A stretch of DNA of 64,000 nt. Origin: Oscarella lobularis (taxonomy: Eukaryota > Porifera > Homoscleromorpha > Homosclerophorida > Oscarellidae). Location: the NCBI RefSeq assembly GCF_947507565.1, contig NC_089186.1, positions 2,046,001-2,110,000 on the forward strand, in the 5' to 3' direction. Below, one piece after another: positions 12,112-23,216 of the stretch (position 1 is its first letter; each line of letters opens with the position of its first letter). Made by a program: the position numbers and the translations under genes. The notes under the pieces are model-generated. The model saw nothing but the letters and a program-made list of their open reading frames with translations, made no database searches and was not told where the DNA came from.

Positions 12112-15100
12112 GTACCATATATATCCGAGGGTAGGCGGTATATATATTCCGTCAGGCGTTGTTCGTACTCCGCCGGTAGGCGGTATATAGATTCCGTCAA
12201 GCGTTGTACGTACTCCTCCGGCAGGCGGTATATATATTTCGTCAGGCAGTGTTCGTACTCCGACGGTAGGCGGTATATATATTCCGTCAGGCGGCGTTCG
12301 TACTCCTCCGGCAGGCGGTATATATATTCCGTCAGGCGTTGTTCGTACTCCTCCGGCAGGCGGTATATATATTCCGTCAGGCGTTGCTCGTACTCCGCCG
12401 GTATATATATTCCGTCAGGCGTTGTTCGTACTCCGCCTGCAGGCGGTATATATATTCCGTCAGGCGTTGTACGTACTCCTCCAGCAGGCGGTATATATAT
12501 TTCGTCAGGCAGTGTTCGTACTCCGCCTGCAGGCGGTATATATATTCCGTCAAGCGGCGTTCGTACTCCTCCGGCAGGCGGTATATATATTCCGTCAGGC
12601 GGCGTTCGTACTACTCCGGCAGGCGGAATATATATTCCGTCAGGCATTGTTCGTACTCCGCCTGCAGGCGGTATATACATTCCGTCAGGCGTTGTTCGTA
12701 CTACTCCGGCAGGCGGAATATATATTCCGTCAGGCATTGTTCGTACTCCTCCGGCAGGCGGTATATATATTCCGTCAGGCGTTGCTCGTACTCCTCCGGT
12801 AGGCGGTATATATATTCCGTCAGGCGGCGTTCGTACTCCGCCTGCAGGCGGTATATATATTCCGTCAGGCGTTGTACGTACTCCTCCAGCAGGCGGTATA
12901 TTTATATTTCGTCAGGCAGTGTTCGTACTCCGCCGGTAGGCGGTATATATATTCCGTCAGGCGGCGTTCGTACTACTCCGGCAGGCGGTATATATATTCC
13001 GTCAGGCGGCGTTCGTACTCCTCCGGCAGGCGGTATATATACTCCGTCAGGCGGCGTTCGTACTCCGCCTGCAGGCGGTATATATATTCCGTCAGGCGTT
13101 GTACGTACTCCGCCTGCAGGCGGTATATTTATATTTCGTCAGGCAGTGTTCGTACTCCGCCGGTAGGCGGTATATATATTCCGTCAGGCGGCGTTCGTAC
13201 TACTCCGGCAGGCGGTATATATATTCCGTCAGGCGGCGTTCGTACTACTCCGGCAGGCGGTATATATATTCCGTCAGGCGTTGTTCGTACTCCTCCGGCA
13301 GGCGGTATATATATTCCGTCAGGCGTTGCTCGTACTCCTCCGGCAGGCGGTATATATATTCCGTCAGGCGTTGCTCGTACTCCTCCGGCAGGCGGTATAT
13401 ATATTCCGTCAGGCGTTGTACGTACTCCGCCTGCAGGCGGTATATATATTCCGTCAGGCGTTGTACGTACTCCTCCAGCAGGCGGTATATATATTTCATC
13501 AGGCGGCGTTCGTACTACTCCGGCAGGCGGTATATATATTCTGTCAGGCGTTGTACGTACTCCTCCGGCAGGCGGTATATATATTCCGTCAGGCGTTGCT
13601 CGTACTCCGCCGGTAGGCGGTATATATATTCCGTCAGGCGTTGTTCGTACTCCGCCTGCAGGCGGTATATATATTCCGTCAGGCGTTGTTCGTACTCCGC
13701 CTGCAGGCGGTATATTTATATTTCGTCAGGCAGTGTTCGTACTCCTCCGGCAGGCGGTATATATATTCCGTCAGGCGTTGTTGGTACTCCGCCTGCAGGC
13801 GGTATATATATTCCGTCAGGCGTTGTTCGTACTCCGCCTGCAGGCGGTATATACATTCCGTCAGGCGTTGTTCGTACTCCTCCGGCAGGCGGTATATATA
13901 TTCCGTCAGGCGTTGCTCGTACTCCTCCGGTAGGCGGTATATATATTCCGTCAGGCGGCGTTCGTACTCCGCCTGCAGGCGGTATATATATTCCGTCAGG
14001 CGTTGTACGTACTCCTCCAGCAGGCGGTATATTTATATTTCGTCAGGCAGTGTTCGTACTCCGCCGGTAGGCGGTATATATATTCCGTCAGGCGGCGTTC
14101 GTACTACTCCGGCAGGCGGTATATATATTCCGTCAGGCGGCGTTCGTACTACTCCGGCAGGCGGTATATATATTCCGTCAGGCGTTGTTCGTACTCCTCC
14201 GGCAGGCGGTATATATATTCCGTCAGGCGTTGCTCGTACTCCTCCGGTAGGCGGTATATATATTCCGTCAGGCGGCGTTCGTACTCCTCCGGCAGGCGGT
14301 ATATATATTCCGTCAGGCGTTGTACGTACTCCTCCAGCAGGCGGTATATTTATATTTCGTCAGGCAGTGTTCGTACTCCGCCGGTAGGCGGTATATATAT
14401 TCCGTCAGGCGGCGTTCGTACTACTCCGGCAGGCGGTATATATATTCCGTCAGGCGGCGTTCGTACTACTCCGGCAGGCGGTATATATATTCCGTCAGGC
14501 GTTGTTCGTACTCCTCCGGCAGGCGGTATATATATTCCGTCAGGCGTTGCTCGTACTCCTCCGGTAGGCGGTATATATATTCCGTCAGGCGGCGTTCGTA
14601 CTCCTCCGGCAGGCGGTATATATATTCCGTCAGGCGTTGTACGTACTCCTCCAGCAGGCGGTATATTTATATTTCGTCAGGCAGTGTTCGTACTCCGCCG
14701 GTAGGCGGTATATATATTCCGTCAGGCGGCGTTCGTACTCCTCCGGCAGGCGGTATATATATTCCGTCAGGCGGCGTTCGTACTACTCCGGCAGGCGGTA
14801 TATATATTCCGTCAGGCATTGTTCGTACTCCGCCTGCAGGCGGTATATACATTCCGTCAGGCGTTGTTCGTACTCCTCCGGCAGGCGGTATATATATTCC
14901 GTCAGGCGGCGTTCGTACTACTCCGGCAGGCGGTATATATATTCCGTCAGGCGGCGTTCGTACTACTCCGGCAGGCGGTATATATATTCCGTCAGGCGTT
15001 GTTCGTACTCCTCCGGCAGGCGGTATATATATTCCGTCAGGCGGCGTTCGTACTCCTCCGGCAGGCGGTATATATATTCCGTCAGGCGTTGTACGTACTC

Positions 15101-15760
15101 CTCCAGCAGGCGGTATATTTATATTTCGTCAGGCAGTGTTCGTACTCCGCCGGTAGGCGGTATATATATTCCGTCAGGCGGCGTTTGTACTCCTCCGGCA
15201 GGCGGTATATATATTCCGTCAGGCAGCGTTCGTACTACTCCGGCAGGCGGTATATATATTCCGTCAGGCATTGTTCGTACTCCGCCTGCAGGCGGTATAT
15301 ACATTCCGTCAGGCGTTGTTCGTACTCCTCCGGCAGGCGGTATATATATTCCGTCAGGCGTTGCTCGTACTCCGCCGGTAAGCGGTATATATATTCCGTC
15401 AGGCGGCGTTCGTACTCCTCCGGCAGGCGGTATATATATTCCGTCAGGCGTTGTTCGTACTCCGCCTGCAGGCGGTATATATATTCCGTCAGGCGTTGTA
15501 CGTACTCCGCCTGCAGGCGGTATATATATTCCGTCAGGCGTTGTACGTACTCCTCCAGCAGGCGATATATATATTTCGTCAGGCGGCGTTCGTACTACTC
15601 CGGCAGGCGGTATATATATTCTGTCAGGCGTTGTACGTACTCCTCCGGCAGGCGGTATATATATTCCGTCAGGCGTTTTCGTACTCCGCCTGCAGACGGT
15701 ATATATATTGCGTTAGGCATTGTTCGTACTCCTCCGCAAACGGTATATATATTCCTTTAG
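12112..15760. repeat. 45-bp minisatellite with higher-order structure
   Basis: About 80 head-to-tail copies of a 45-bp unit beginning GGCGGTATATATATTCCGTC and ending in CTCCTCCGGCA or CTCCGCCTGCA. The unit is divisible by three and nearly free of stops, so several frames stay open over hundreds of codons and give false proteins (repeats such as GGIYIPSG or YIYSVRRC). A 47-bp variant (TATATTTATATTTCGTC) inserts two bases at intervals. These variants recur exactly 317 bp apart (7 x 45 + 2) near 14027, 14344 and 14661, marking a higher-order repeat. CCGCCTGCAGGCGG copies are perfect 14-bp palindromes. The array fills the space between the eRF3 start codon and the 3' end of the WD40 gene. Confidence 0.96.
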
Positions 15761-15892
15761 GAGATATTCGTAGTGACGGCATATCTATGGATTGCACCAT
15801 TTATTTGTCATGCACGAAGGAGGACGTATAGGTGCACATATCTGCGATTGTCATGCAGGAAAGGCTAAATATAAAGAGTAGTAATTATTTTT

Positions 15893-16801
15893 TTAGCGCC
15901 ATACTATGGCTGTGTTGTCAGCAGAAGCGCTAGCCAAGTGATTCCCAGATGGACTAAACTTGCAGCCTTGAACGGCTCCCTTGTGACCCTTTAGAACAAT
16001 TCCAGCCTTTCCACCGATAACCCTTGGATCCCACAGAACGACATTCTTGTCGGCCGACCCGGTCGCAATTGCCGTTCCGTCTTTGTAGAAGGCACAGCAA
16101 TCGATTGGTTCCTCGTGGGCGCCTTCCAACGTGTTTCCCACTTCGCCAACCATGACGTTCCAAATTCGCAATTTCGTGTCGCTCGACGTCGCCAGCTTCG
16201 AACTGTCCGGCGAAAACTGACAGAATCGTATTCCGCCGAACGGATCTTTGAGTTTGTGCGTCAATTTCGCCGAATTTCGATTCCACAATTGAACGGTGCC
16301 GTCTTTCGACGCCGTCGCCAGCAGAACGCCGTCGGGCGAAAAACTCACCGACGTGACGGCGTCCTTGTGACCGGAAAGCGTCTGACTCTTTCCGTTCTTG
16401 CGCAAATCCCACAGACGCGCCGTTTTGTCGGTCGACGACGACGCGACCAATTTGCCGTCGGACGAGAAGCAAGCGTCGGTAACGCCCTCGCTGTGACCGG
16501 TGAGACTCAGCGTCGGCTTCTGAATCTTCACGTCCCACACGAAAACGGCGCCGTCCGCCGAAGCGGAGAGCAATTGGTCGCCGTTCGACGAATAATCGAC
16601 GGCGGTCACCGCCCCTTTGTGCGCACGCAACGTTCGCGTCGATTTACCCGTTTTCGCTTCCCAAAGCGATATGCAATGATCGGCGGCGCCCGTGACGATC
16701 GTTTTGCCGTCGGGCGAGTAGGTGACCGAGTGCACGGAGTCCTTGTGCTTCGAGAGCGTGTGCTTGACTTCGCCGCGAAACGAACTGCTGCTCTGGCCCA
16801 T
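15893..16801 (-). CDS. Intronless seven-repeat WD40 protein
   Basis: The 302-residue protein is read from ATG at 16801 to TAA at 15893 without introns. It is essentially one seven-blade WD40 propeller after a short MGQSSSSFRG head, which could be N-myristoylated (Gly2, Ser at position 5-6; inference). Blades end in typical Trp-Asp-like signatures (ISLWEAKTGK, VFVWDVK, ARLWDLRK, VQLWNRN, LRIWNVM, VVLWDPR, AIVWR), each preceded by a GH or HK and an SxDG turn. Such a domain is a docking platform; no enzyme is visible. It resembles POC1/WDR5-like or Apaf-1-type propellers, but I cannot assign an orthologue. It lies next to a CARD-DD gene on the same strand, and the 5' part of this pair is duplicated at 23022-23908. 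The lack of introns among intron-rich genes suggests an origin by retrocopy or an ancient single-exon gene. Confidence 0.88.
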   Translation of the reverse strand: MGQSSSSFRGEVKHTLSKHKDSVHSVTYSPDGKTIVTGAADHCISLWEAKTGKSTRTLRAHKGAVTAVDYSSNGDQLLSASADGAVFVWDVKIQKPTLSLTGHSEGVTDACFSSDGKLVASSSTDKTARLWDLRKNGKSQTLSGHKDAVTSVSFSPDGVLLATASKDGTVQLWNRNSAKLTHKLKDPFGGIRFCQFSPDSSKLATSSDTKLRIWNVMVGEVGNTLEGAHEEPIDCCAFYKDGTAIATGSADKNVVLWDPRVIGGKAGIVLKGHKGAVQGCKFSPSGNHLASASADNTAIVWR

Positions 16802-16917
16802 GACACGTCAAAATTCGGTTGACAAAACAAAAATTGAAAGGAGCTACGTTCTAAACAATCGTCGGGACGTTTCTATGCGAATGACGTAAGAGGAATGCAC
16901 GTGCGGCAAACTAATTT

Positions 16918-17615
16918 CTAGTAGTCATTCTGCTGGCGCTTGTATTCCGCTTCAATGTGCGGTTTCGTTATTCCTACTAAGTTGTAGACCCTCAAGAGCT
17001 CGCCCACCGTGGGTTTTTCTGATCTAAGTTTCCACGACTCGAGAATTTTGTGAAGGCGAACGACGTGGCTCGTCGTGCTCTCCTTGGTCTCGGCGATCTC
17101 TGCGACACTCGAACTCAACTTCGTAGCGATTTCTTCCCACTTCGCTGCTCCCACACTGGCCAGGACTTGGTATAGCGCTTGGGGCGGAGCTTTGCCAAGG
17201 GGAGGAAGTATTGACGAACCTGAAACATACGGTGTGAAAGCAGAACCGGCCGGAAAAAAAGTTTCTACTGACTGGGTGTAGTAGTACTTGTGCCGGTGTG
17301 GCCATTGCCAGATGGAGATTCTCCCCGCCGCAGGAGATCGTGCAACTTTTTGCCTTCCTCTTGTAGCACAGCCTCGCAGAACGAATCAAAAGACGGCGAC
17401 GGATGCTTTCGAATGATCTGGAATAGTTTTCGAGCGACGGTCGAGGGCGCTGTCTTCTTGTCCAATTCCGCCATTATGTCGTCGTATTGATGCTCAGTCA
17501 GGCAGCCGTTCGTTTGCAGTCTATCTAAAAGGCCACCGCCGAGAAGATTAGAGAGCAAAGTCACGGCGTCCGCCAGAACGGGAACGAGACGCGTTCTCCA
17601 CTGGGGGTCGGCCAT
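16918..17615 (-). CDS. CARD plus death domain adaptor (RAIDD/CRADD-like), copy 1
   Basis: Two exons joined by a phase-1 intron (about 17268-17222) encode roughly 210 residues, close to the 199 of vertebrate CRADD. Exon 1 starts MADPQWRTRLVPVLADAV and folds as a CARD over about residues 1-95 (DRLQTNGCLTEHQYDDIM, ARKLFQIIRKHPSPSFDSF, HDLLRRG). A Ser/Thr-rich linker (GNGHTGTSTTTPS) follows. Exon 2 encodes a death domain (VGAAKWEEIATKLSSSVAEI, VVRLHKILESWKLRSEKPT, LLRVYNLVGITKPHIEAEY), ending NDY. In RAIDD the CARD binds caspase-2 and the death domain binds PIDD. Orthology is inferred from architecture alone. It lies about 115 bp upstream of the WD40 gene on the same strand. Confidence 0.85.
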
Positions 17616-17640
17616 GGTGTTACGTCACCTCGCATGCGCA

Positions 17641-18002
17641 CTCACTTCCTCCAGCAATTTGCCTTCCTTTACGATATCAAAGTGAACCTAAATTTTAGTG
17701 ATGGGACAATTCGCAAACTGCATCCTTTTTCACCCACTCCGATGTAAATTGTCGTAATTATCAAGTGTACACTAGAGAATGATGGCCCGGTGTTCACCGT
17801 GTTGCCATCATGCAGAGCCTCCCACCGCTTACCGTACGCGAGTGCATAACATAGTGTGACGTCATAGTTTTTATGCTGTCACATATTCACGTTGTCATTA
17901 CAGCCGTTAGCTACTACAGCTCAGTCCTACCTACATACTGTAAATACAGTACTTGCATGATTGCTGTGTTTTCCTAATTAGGCGCTTTTCTGACGTACAG
18001 TA
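17641..18002. other. Intergenic, no gene seen
   Basis: No coding region supported. AT-rich sequence upstream of CARD-DD copy 1 contains TGACGTCA at about 17858 and an inverted GATGGC...GCCATC pair near 17780-17810. It ends at the TA that forms the left flank of the MITE. Confidence 0.6.
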
Positions 18003-18675
18003 CAGTGCGTGCCAGCATAAATGGCCACAAAACGCGCGCTAAGATCACTGTAGATCACTCGCTGCAAGACATACAGTGTCACTGTGTGTCAACGAAAATC
18101 GCTCTAATGCCTATTTTAAACAGGGATGTCAGTTTGACTTTTGTGGGACGTACTCCCAAAGATTTAAATTTTTTGCAAGTTTAGCGCGCGCTAATTTTGT
18201 AAAGGAAAGAACATTTTCAAATTCGCCGATAATAAATTTCTAAACAATGCACGTGAGAAGCCATTTATAGAGTGAGTTTCTTTCTAACTTGATCCCTAAC
18301 GGAAAAAAATGCATTTCTATTTACGTCACGTGACATCCGTTTCTTTCCACCGAATTACTGTATTGAAAATCAAAGATAATAAAGTTTTAGAAAATGGTAT
18401 AAAGTGACAGATGAGTTTATGAAAGCCGTCATATGTTGTTTGAAACTGGAAAAAAACGAACTTTTCTGTGTTCTTAGCAAAACGTATAGAAACGTTGTCT
18501 GCGGTGAAATCAAAACCGTTTTCTTACAAAATAGACGTAAATAGAAATGCTAGACTTCATTGGAAATCCTTGATGTGACGATCAAACGTCAAAACTACGC
18601 CAAATGTAAACTACGCTCTGAATTCCTCGCGCGCTACTAAAAGTCCCGTTTGGCCATTTATGCTGGCACGCACTG
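18003..18675. mobile_element. Mariner/Tc1-like MITE with TA target duplication
   Basis: The 673-bp element is bounded by a perfect 25-bp terminal inverted repeat that begins CAGTGCGTGCCAGCATAAAT. The left copy is at 18003-18027 and the right copy at 18651-18675. Each end is flanked by TA (18001-18002 and 18676-18677), the target duplication used by Tc1/mariner transposases. There is no transposase ORF, so it is non-autonomous. Internal inverted segments also match each other: GCATTTCTATTTACGTC near 18310 pairs with GACGTAAATAGAAATGC near 18533. The element could therefore fold extensively. Confidence 0.85.
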
Positions 18676-18981
18676 TACTGTATTTGATAATGTGCTCTGT
18701 ATTTGAGGAGGACCTATGCATGTGTACGGGTCATATTTCCTGTTACCCGTACACGCGTACATACCCACCCATATACTGTACATGTGACTGGATACTTTTG
18801 ATTGTGACGTCAGAGCGTGACAATCAAAACTGTCGTTTCGGTTTCTCAGCGCATTTATAACACGGAAAATAGCACAGATCAATTGGAAATAAGGGTTTCT
18901 AAGCATTTTTTTCGTTTCTGAAAGAAAAAACGCTTTATTCGCGCCGTAAATCGCCTTTTTGGCGGACTCGCGAGTGCCCGG
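18676..18981. other. Probable 5' leader of the LINE, with hairpin
   Basis: No gene visible. A hairpin is formed by GTGTACGGGT (18722-18731) and ACCCGTACAC (18745-18754). The segment between the MITE and the LINE start codon probably contains the LINE 5' untranslated region, but its exact 5' end cannot be fixed from one copy. Confidence 0.45.
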
Positions 18982-21900
18982 ATGATCAACCGTCAGTTTG
19001 AAATTTTGCTCTCTCTTCTCACGTTTTTGGCAATCTTCTCACTTGTAAATATTTCTCGAATTAGTGAAAAACATGATCATCGTTATTCTCGTTTTCCGAA
19101 ATCATCGTTTTTTCCTGAATTTTCGTCAAGTTTTCAAAAAAATTTTCTAACTTCGTCGATTCTTCCCGTATTTTACCCGCGTGATTACGTAATGGTTTTC
19201 AGATTCTCTTTGAAGATTAATTATTGGGCCATATTGGTTCGTCATCGTTTCAATTACAAAATCATGATGGCTCGTCATCGTTTTCAATTCAAATTCAAGA
19301 TTGACTCTCGTCTATATTCTTCTGTCGTGTATTTCAATCGTGAAATTTGCCAGGGTTTTTTGCTACTACTTCTCTTCCTTTGTGGGGATGTTGAGCTTAA
19401 CCCGGGCCCTGTGAAATATCCGTGTGGTTGGTGCAGTAAATCGGTTAGATCTGATCAAGAGAGTATTCTTTGTGATTTCTGTCAACGTTGGTATCACTCT
19501 AAATGTGAACGTCTGCCACCTTCTGATTACACTTATCTCTGCTCTGAATCAGATTCTCTAGAATGGGAGTGTTCCCGTTGTGCTCTTCCATTCACAAATT
19601 TGAATCTTCATTCGGATGAATCGTCGTCATTAGACTCCATCATACTTGATGACAATTTGAGTTCCACATCGACTGATTCAGTCATGATTTCCGCATTGGA
19701 TAATGACACGTCTTTGCTCTTGGACCCTTCGAATCTAACTCAATATGGGGAGCCTATCACTTCTCTTCGGTCCTATCACTGCTCAAACTCTGGTGTCATC
19801 TTTGCACATCTCAATATCAACAGTCTTATTGCCAAACTGGACTGGATTCGACTCATTCTACGACGTTGTTCAGTGGATGTTCTGGCACTCTCTGAAACAA
19901 AGCTGGATGACTCCATCTCTAATAATTTTCTTTGTGTCGAGGGATTTGAGCTTTTCAGAAATGATCGCTCACGTCATGGCGGAGGCGTCTGTTTATATTT
20001 CTCAAGCAAACTTTGTTCTTCATCACTTCCAGCTCCGGATTCACTACAAAATCTAGAAGTGATTCTTGCGGAAATACGCCTTCCTGGAAAATTGAAGAGT
20101 ATTGTGGGAGCAATTTATCGTCCTCCGTCAAGTAGTGTCTCCATCTTCATCGACTCTCTTTCTTCAATGTTAGATCACATCTACTCAGCTTCGTTCTCAG
20201 ATGTTTTGCTGATGGGGGATATAAATGTCGATCTCTCGAGCTCCTCGAAGACTTCAACGCAAGTCTCAGATTGCCTTGATCTCCTCCAACTAAAGAATTT
20301 AATTACTTCTCCTACTCGCGTCACTTCGTCTACGTCATCTCTTCTGGACGTAGCTTTGTCATCGATGCCAAGTTCCTTTACAGCACCTGCGTCTATTGAT
20401 GCATCGGGTATCAGTGATCATAACCTTATCTGTGTCGCCAGAAAGGTGCATCTTTCATCGTCTCGTCCTCCTCGTTTTTCTCGCAAGCCTCGAAGTGACT
20501 CGTCTGCCTTGGACTTTATTGAAGATCTTTATCATGTCCCTTGGTCTGTGATATCATCCTTCACTGATGTTAATGATCAATGGGACACGTGGAAGTCATT
20601 ATTCTTGGACGTGGTAAATCGTCACTTTCCTTTATCCTCGTCACGCCGGCGCAAACACTCTTCTCTTCCTTGGATGACTAAACAAATCATTGTTGACATC
20701 AGACAAAGAAATTTCTATCGAAAAGCCTCAATTTCTAGAAAGCGCCCTTTGGAGGAAAGGCGGTTTTTCAATGAAAAGTACAAGAAACAAAGAAATGTAA
20801 TCAAGTATCGCTTACGAGCGGCTAAGGAGAACTTTTTCATTGAGAAATTGACACTTCTTAGTCACAATCCCGCTCGGTTTTGGTCTACCATCAATTGCAT
20901 CACGGGACGACGTAAAGTTGTGTCTGATCAGCTCCCTTCTGCTGGTGAATTATGTGATCAATTCGCATCAGTAGTTGGTATGTCACAGAGCTCAGAGCGT
21001 CGGCCTCGTGGCCTACTAGAAGAAGATTCTCTTGAAACGCATTCTCAAGCTGATGACGTTAATTCTTCAATTTTATTCAACTTCCCCTTAGTGTCATCAG
21101 ATGAGGTCTCGGACCTCCTTAGAAGAATTGACGTCAACAAAGCCTCGGGTCATGATGGAATTGATGGGAAATTTTTAAAAATGGGAGCGTCTGCAATTTC
21201 ACCATCATTGGCAAGCCTTTTTAATACTTCTCTCCAATCTGGGGTATTTCCAGATGAGTGGAAGTGTGCCAAGGTTGTTCCCATTTTCAAATCGGGTTCA
21301 AGACTTGATCCCAAGAATTTTCGCCCGGTATCGTTGCTGCCAATTGTCTCAAAAATTTTGGAACATTTTGTCTTTCAATCTTTATGTGGCTACTTCGACA
21401 AGCACCTTCTTATTCCTGACTGCCAATTTGGCTTTCGAAAATCTCGGTCAACTCAAGATGCGATGGTTTGTTTGACTCAAGATCTTTTGTCTGGCAAGGA
21501 CGCAGGTCTTCGCTCGGCGGCTGTCTTTCTTGATGTTAAGAAGGCCTTTGACACAGTCGATCACAGTTTACTTCTCCGAGGTCTGTCATCGTGTGGAGTG
21601 AAGGGAAAGGTCCTGGCATGGCTCTCTTCTTACCTCTTGGATCGTCGACAATTTGTCTCGGTCGGCTCTACTGCTTCGAACTTGTCGCCAGTTAGGAGAG
21701 GAGTGCCTCAAGGTTCAAAATTAGGTCCTCTTTTATTCAATTTCTTCACCCGGAACATCACCTCGGTCGTCTCTTCTCAATCGTCTCTAATCCTTTACGC
21801 AGATGATGCCTGTCTTTATTCCAGCAACGAAACTTTTGAGGGAGCGGTTACTCAACTACAACAAGATATTAATAGTGTGACTTCATGGTACTCTGAGAAT

Positions 21901-22653
21901 CTGATGGCTCTCAATGGTCAAAAATCGGCTTTTCTGCTTTTTCCCAAGTTTCGTGATACTGAAGACACGTCGATCTATACGGTTTCGGTCAATAATGTCA
22001 TTCTGTCGCCTTCACCTCACGTGAGATACCTCGGGGTTTTGATTGATAGTCGTCTATCGTGGAAACCGCAGATGGACAACGTCATTAGGAAGGTTGGCCG
22101 AAAAATTGGTGTTCTTTACCGATGTCATCGTCTGTTATCCAACGCAGCTCGACTAGCGTTTGTTCGCTCAGTCATTCAACCGGACCTTGACTACGGGGCT
22201 GCCGTTTGGGCGGACGGATCAGCTGGCGTAATCAGCCGCTTAGCACAGATAGAAAAGAGGTATCTCCGTTGTCTGGCTGGTTTGCGTTATGACGATTCTA
22301 CGGCCTCTGTTGGAGGAGTAGCAGCACTTCTCGATCTATTTCGTCTCAATCCAATTCGCACAAGGCATGCTACTCAACTAGGAATGTTGAGTTACCGCTG
22401 CTTGTGCAACTCCGCCACAGCTTCTGTTCTCGCGGCGAAAATTGGGCGTATTCAGCGCACCGGTGCCGCCACTCGTCTCAGTGCTTCTGGGGTCAACGTC
22501 ATCCGACCACGCACCGAGGCACTTCGTCGTTCTCCATTCTTTCGGGCTCAAACTCTATGGAATTCGCTTCCGGCAATCATAAGAGGGAGTAATGATCCCG
22601 CGATCTTTAAATTGGGCCTGAAGAACTATTTCAATCAAAACTCTGTGTACTGA
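18982..22653 (+). mobile_element. Intact non-LTR retrotransposon ORF (CR1/L2-like) with 2A-like peptide, PHD-like finger, endonuclease and reverse transcriptase
   Basis: An uninterrupted 1223-residue ORF from ATG at 18982 to TGA at 22653. The N-terminus has a hydrophobic, signal-like stretch (about residues 8-25). A leucine run then leads into GDVELNPGP (residues 135-143; NPG|P junction at about 19408), matching the 2A ribosome-skipping consensus. A Cys/His finger of PHD type follows (about 147-197: CGWC, CDFC, YHSKC, CSRC). An AP-like endonuclease comes next (about 275-490: HLNINSL, LSETKLDD, AIYRPP, MGDINVDL, SDHNL). The reverse transcriptase spans about 745-1010 (NFRPVSLLP, FLDVKKAFDTVDH, GVPQGSKLGPLLF, YADDAC), with all catalytic aspartates present. 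There is no RNase H. The short-repeat 3' tail supports the CR1/L2 group. The intact frame suggests a young copy. Confidence 0.93.
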
Positions 22654-22806
22654 TTTAGAGGTTATATAGTTATAGTTGTAAATATTGTCATTTTTCTCTT
22701 TTCTCCTTTTGCTGTCATTCCCCTGTATACGGTTTCCTGGAAGATCGGCCCACGTGCTGAAGGATTTCCGTATTAAAATAAAACTGTGAACTGAACTGAA
22801 CTGAAC
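22654..22806 (+). mobile_element. LINE 3' untranslated region and GAACT-repeat tail
   Basis: After the stop codon about 120 bp of pyrimidine-rich sequence leads to AATAAAACTGTGAACTGAAC. About three copies of a GAACT/ACTGA pentamer end near 22806. Short tandem-repeat tails instead of poly(A) are characteristic of the CR1/L2 lineage. This places the insertion edge at about 22806. Confidence 0.75.
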
Positions 22807-22886
22807 CGTTTTCGGCCCTATGTCACGCATGCGCTTTACAAAGTGAGGGTTTTTCTTATGTGACGTCACAATGCCGAGCGTGACGA

Positions 22887-22916
<30 letters not shown>
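22887..22916. repeat. ACAG microsatellite
   Basis: About 7.5 tandem copies of ACAG, then ACATACATACAG. It lies between the LINE tail and the duplicated WD40/CARD-DD block. Confidence 0.9.
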
Positions 22917-22917
<1 letters not shown>

Positions 22918-23021
22918 TACATACAGACACTTCCGGCCCTAAGATCACGTTTGAAAGAGCCTCCCTCCGTCGTTATACGGGCTCCACCCGTACAACTGTG
23001 GTGGTCGGCTCCATTATCTGA

Positions 23022-23093
23022 CTGCACGGAGTCCTTGTGCTTCGAGAGCGTGTGCTTGACTTCGCCGCGAAACGAACTGCTGCTCTGGCCCAT
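23022..23093 (-). pseudogene. Stub of duplicated WD40 gene (first ~22 codons)
   Basis: The sequence is nearly identical to the first codons of the WD40 gene ending at 16801: it encodes MGQSSSSFRGEVKHTLSKHK and then leaves homology at about 23022-23025, where the reading runs into unrelated sequence and a microsatellite. The sequence on its 5' side, up to the CARD-DD copy 2 stop, also matches the corresponding spacer in copy 1. The block was therefore duplicated and the WD40 body lost, or never copied. Confidence 0.88.
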
Positions 23094-23216
23094 GACACGT
23101 CAAAATTCGGTTGTAAATACAAAAAAAATTGAAAGGGGTCTACACGAATAATCCTCGGGGCGTTTCTATGCGAATGACGTAAAAGGAGTGCACGTGCGGC
23201 TAATTCTAATTAATTA

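Noticed and set aside
12112-15760. CRISPR array
   Set aside because: Units are contiguous with no unique spacers, and the sequence is eukaryotic.
11977-15831. Family of repetitive proteins encoded in the 45-bp array
   Set aside because: Open frames follow automatically from a stop-poor unit divisible by three, on several frames and both strands; no domain or start context supports them.
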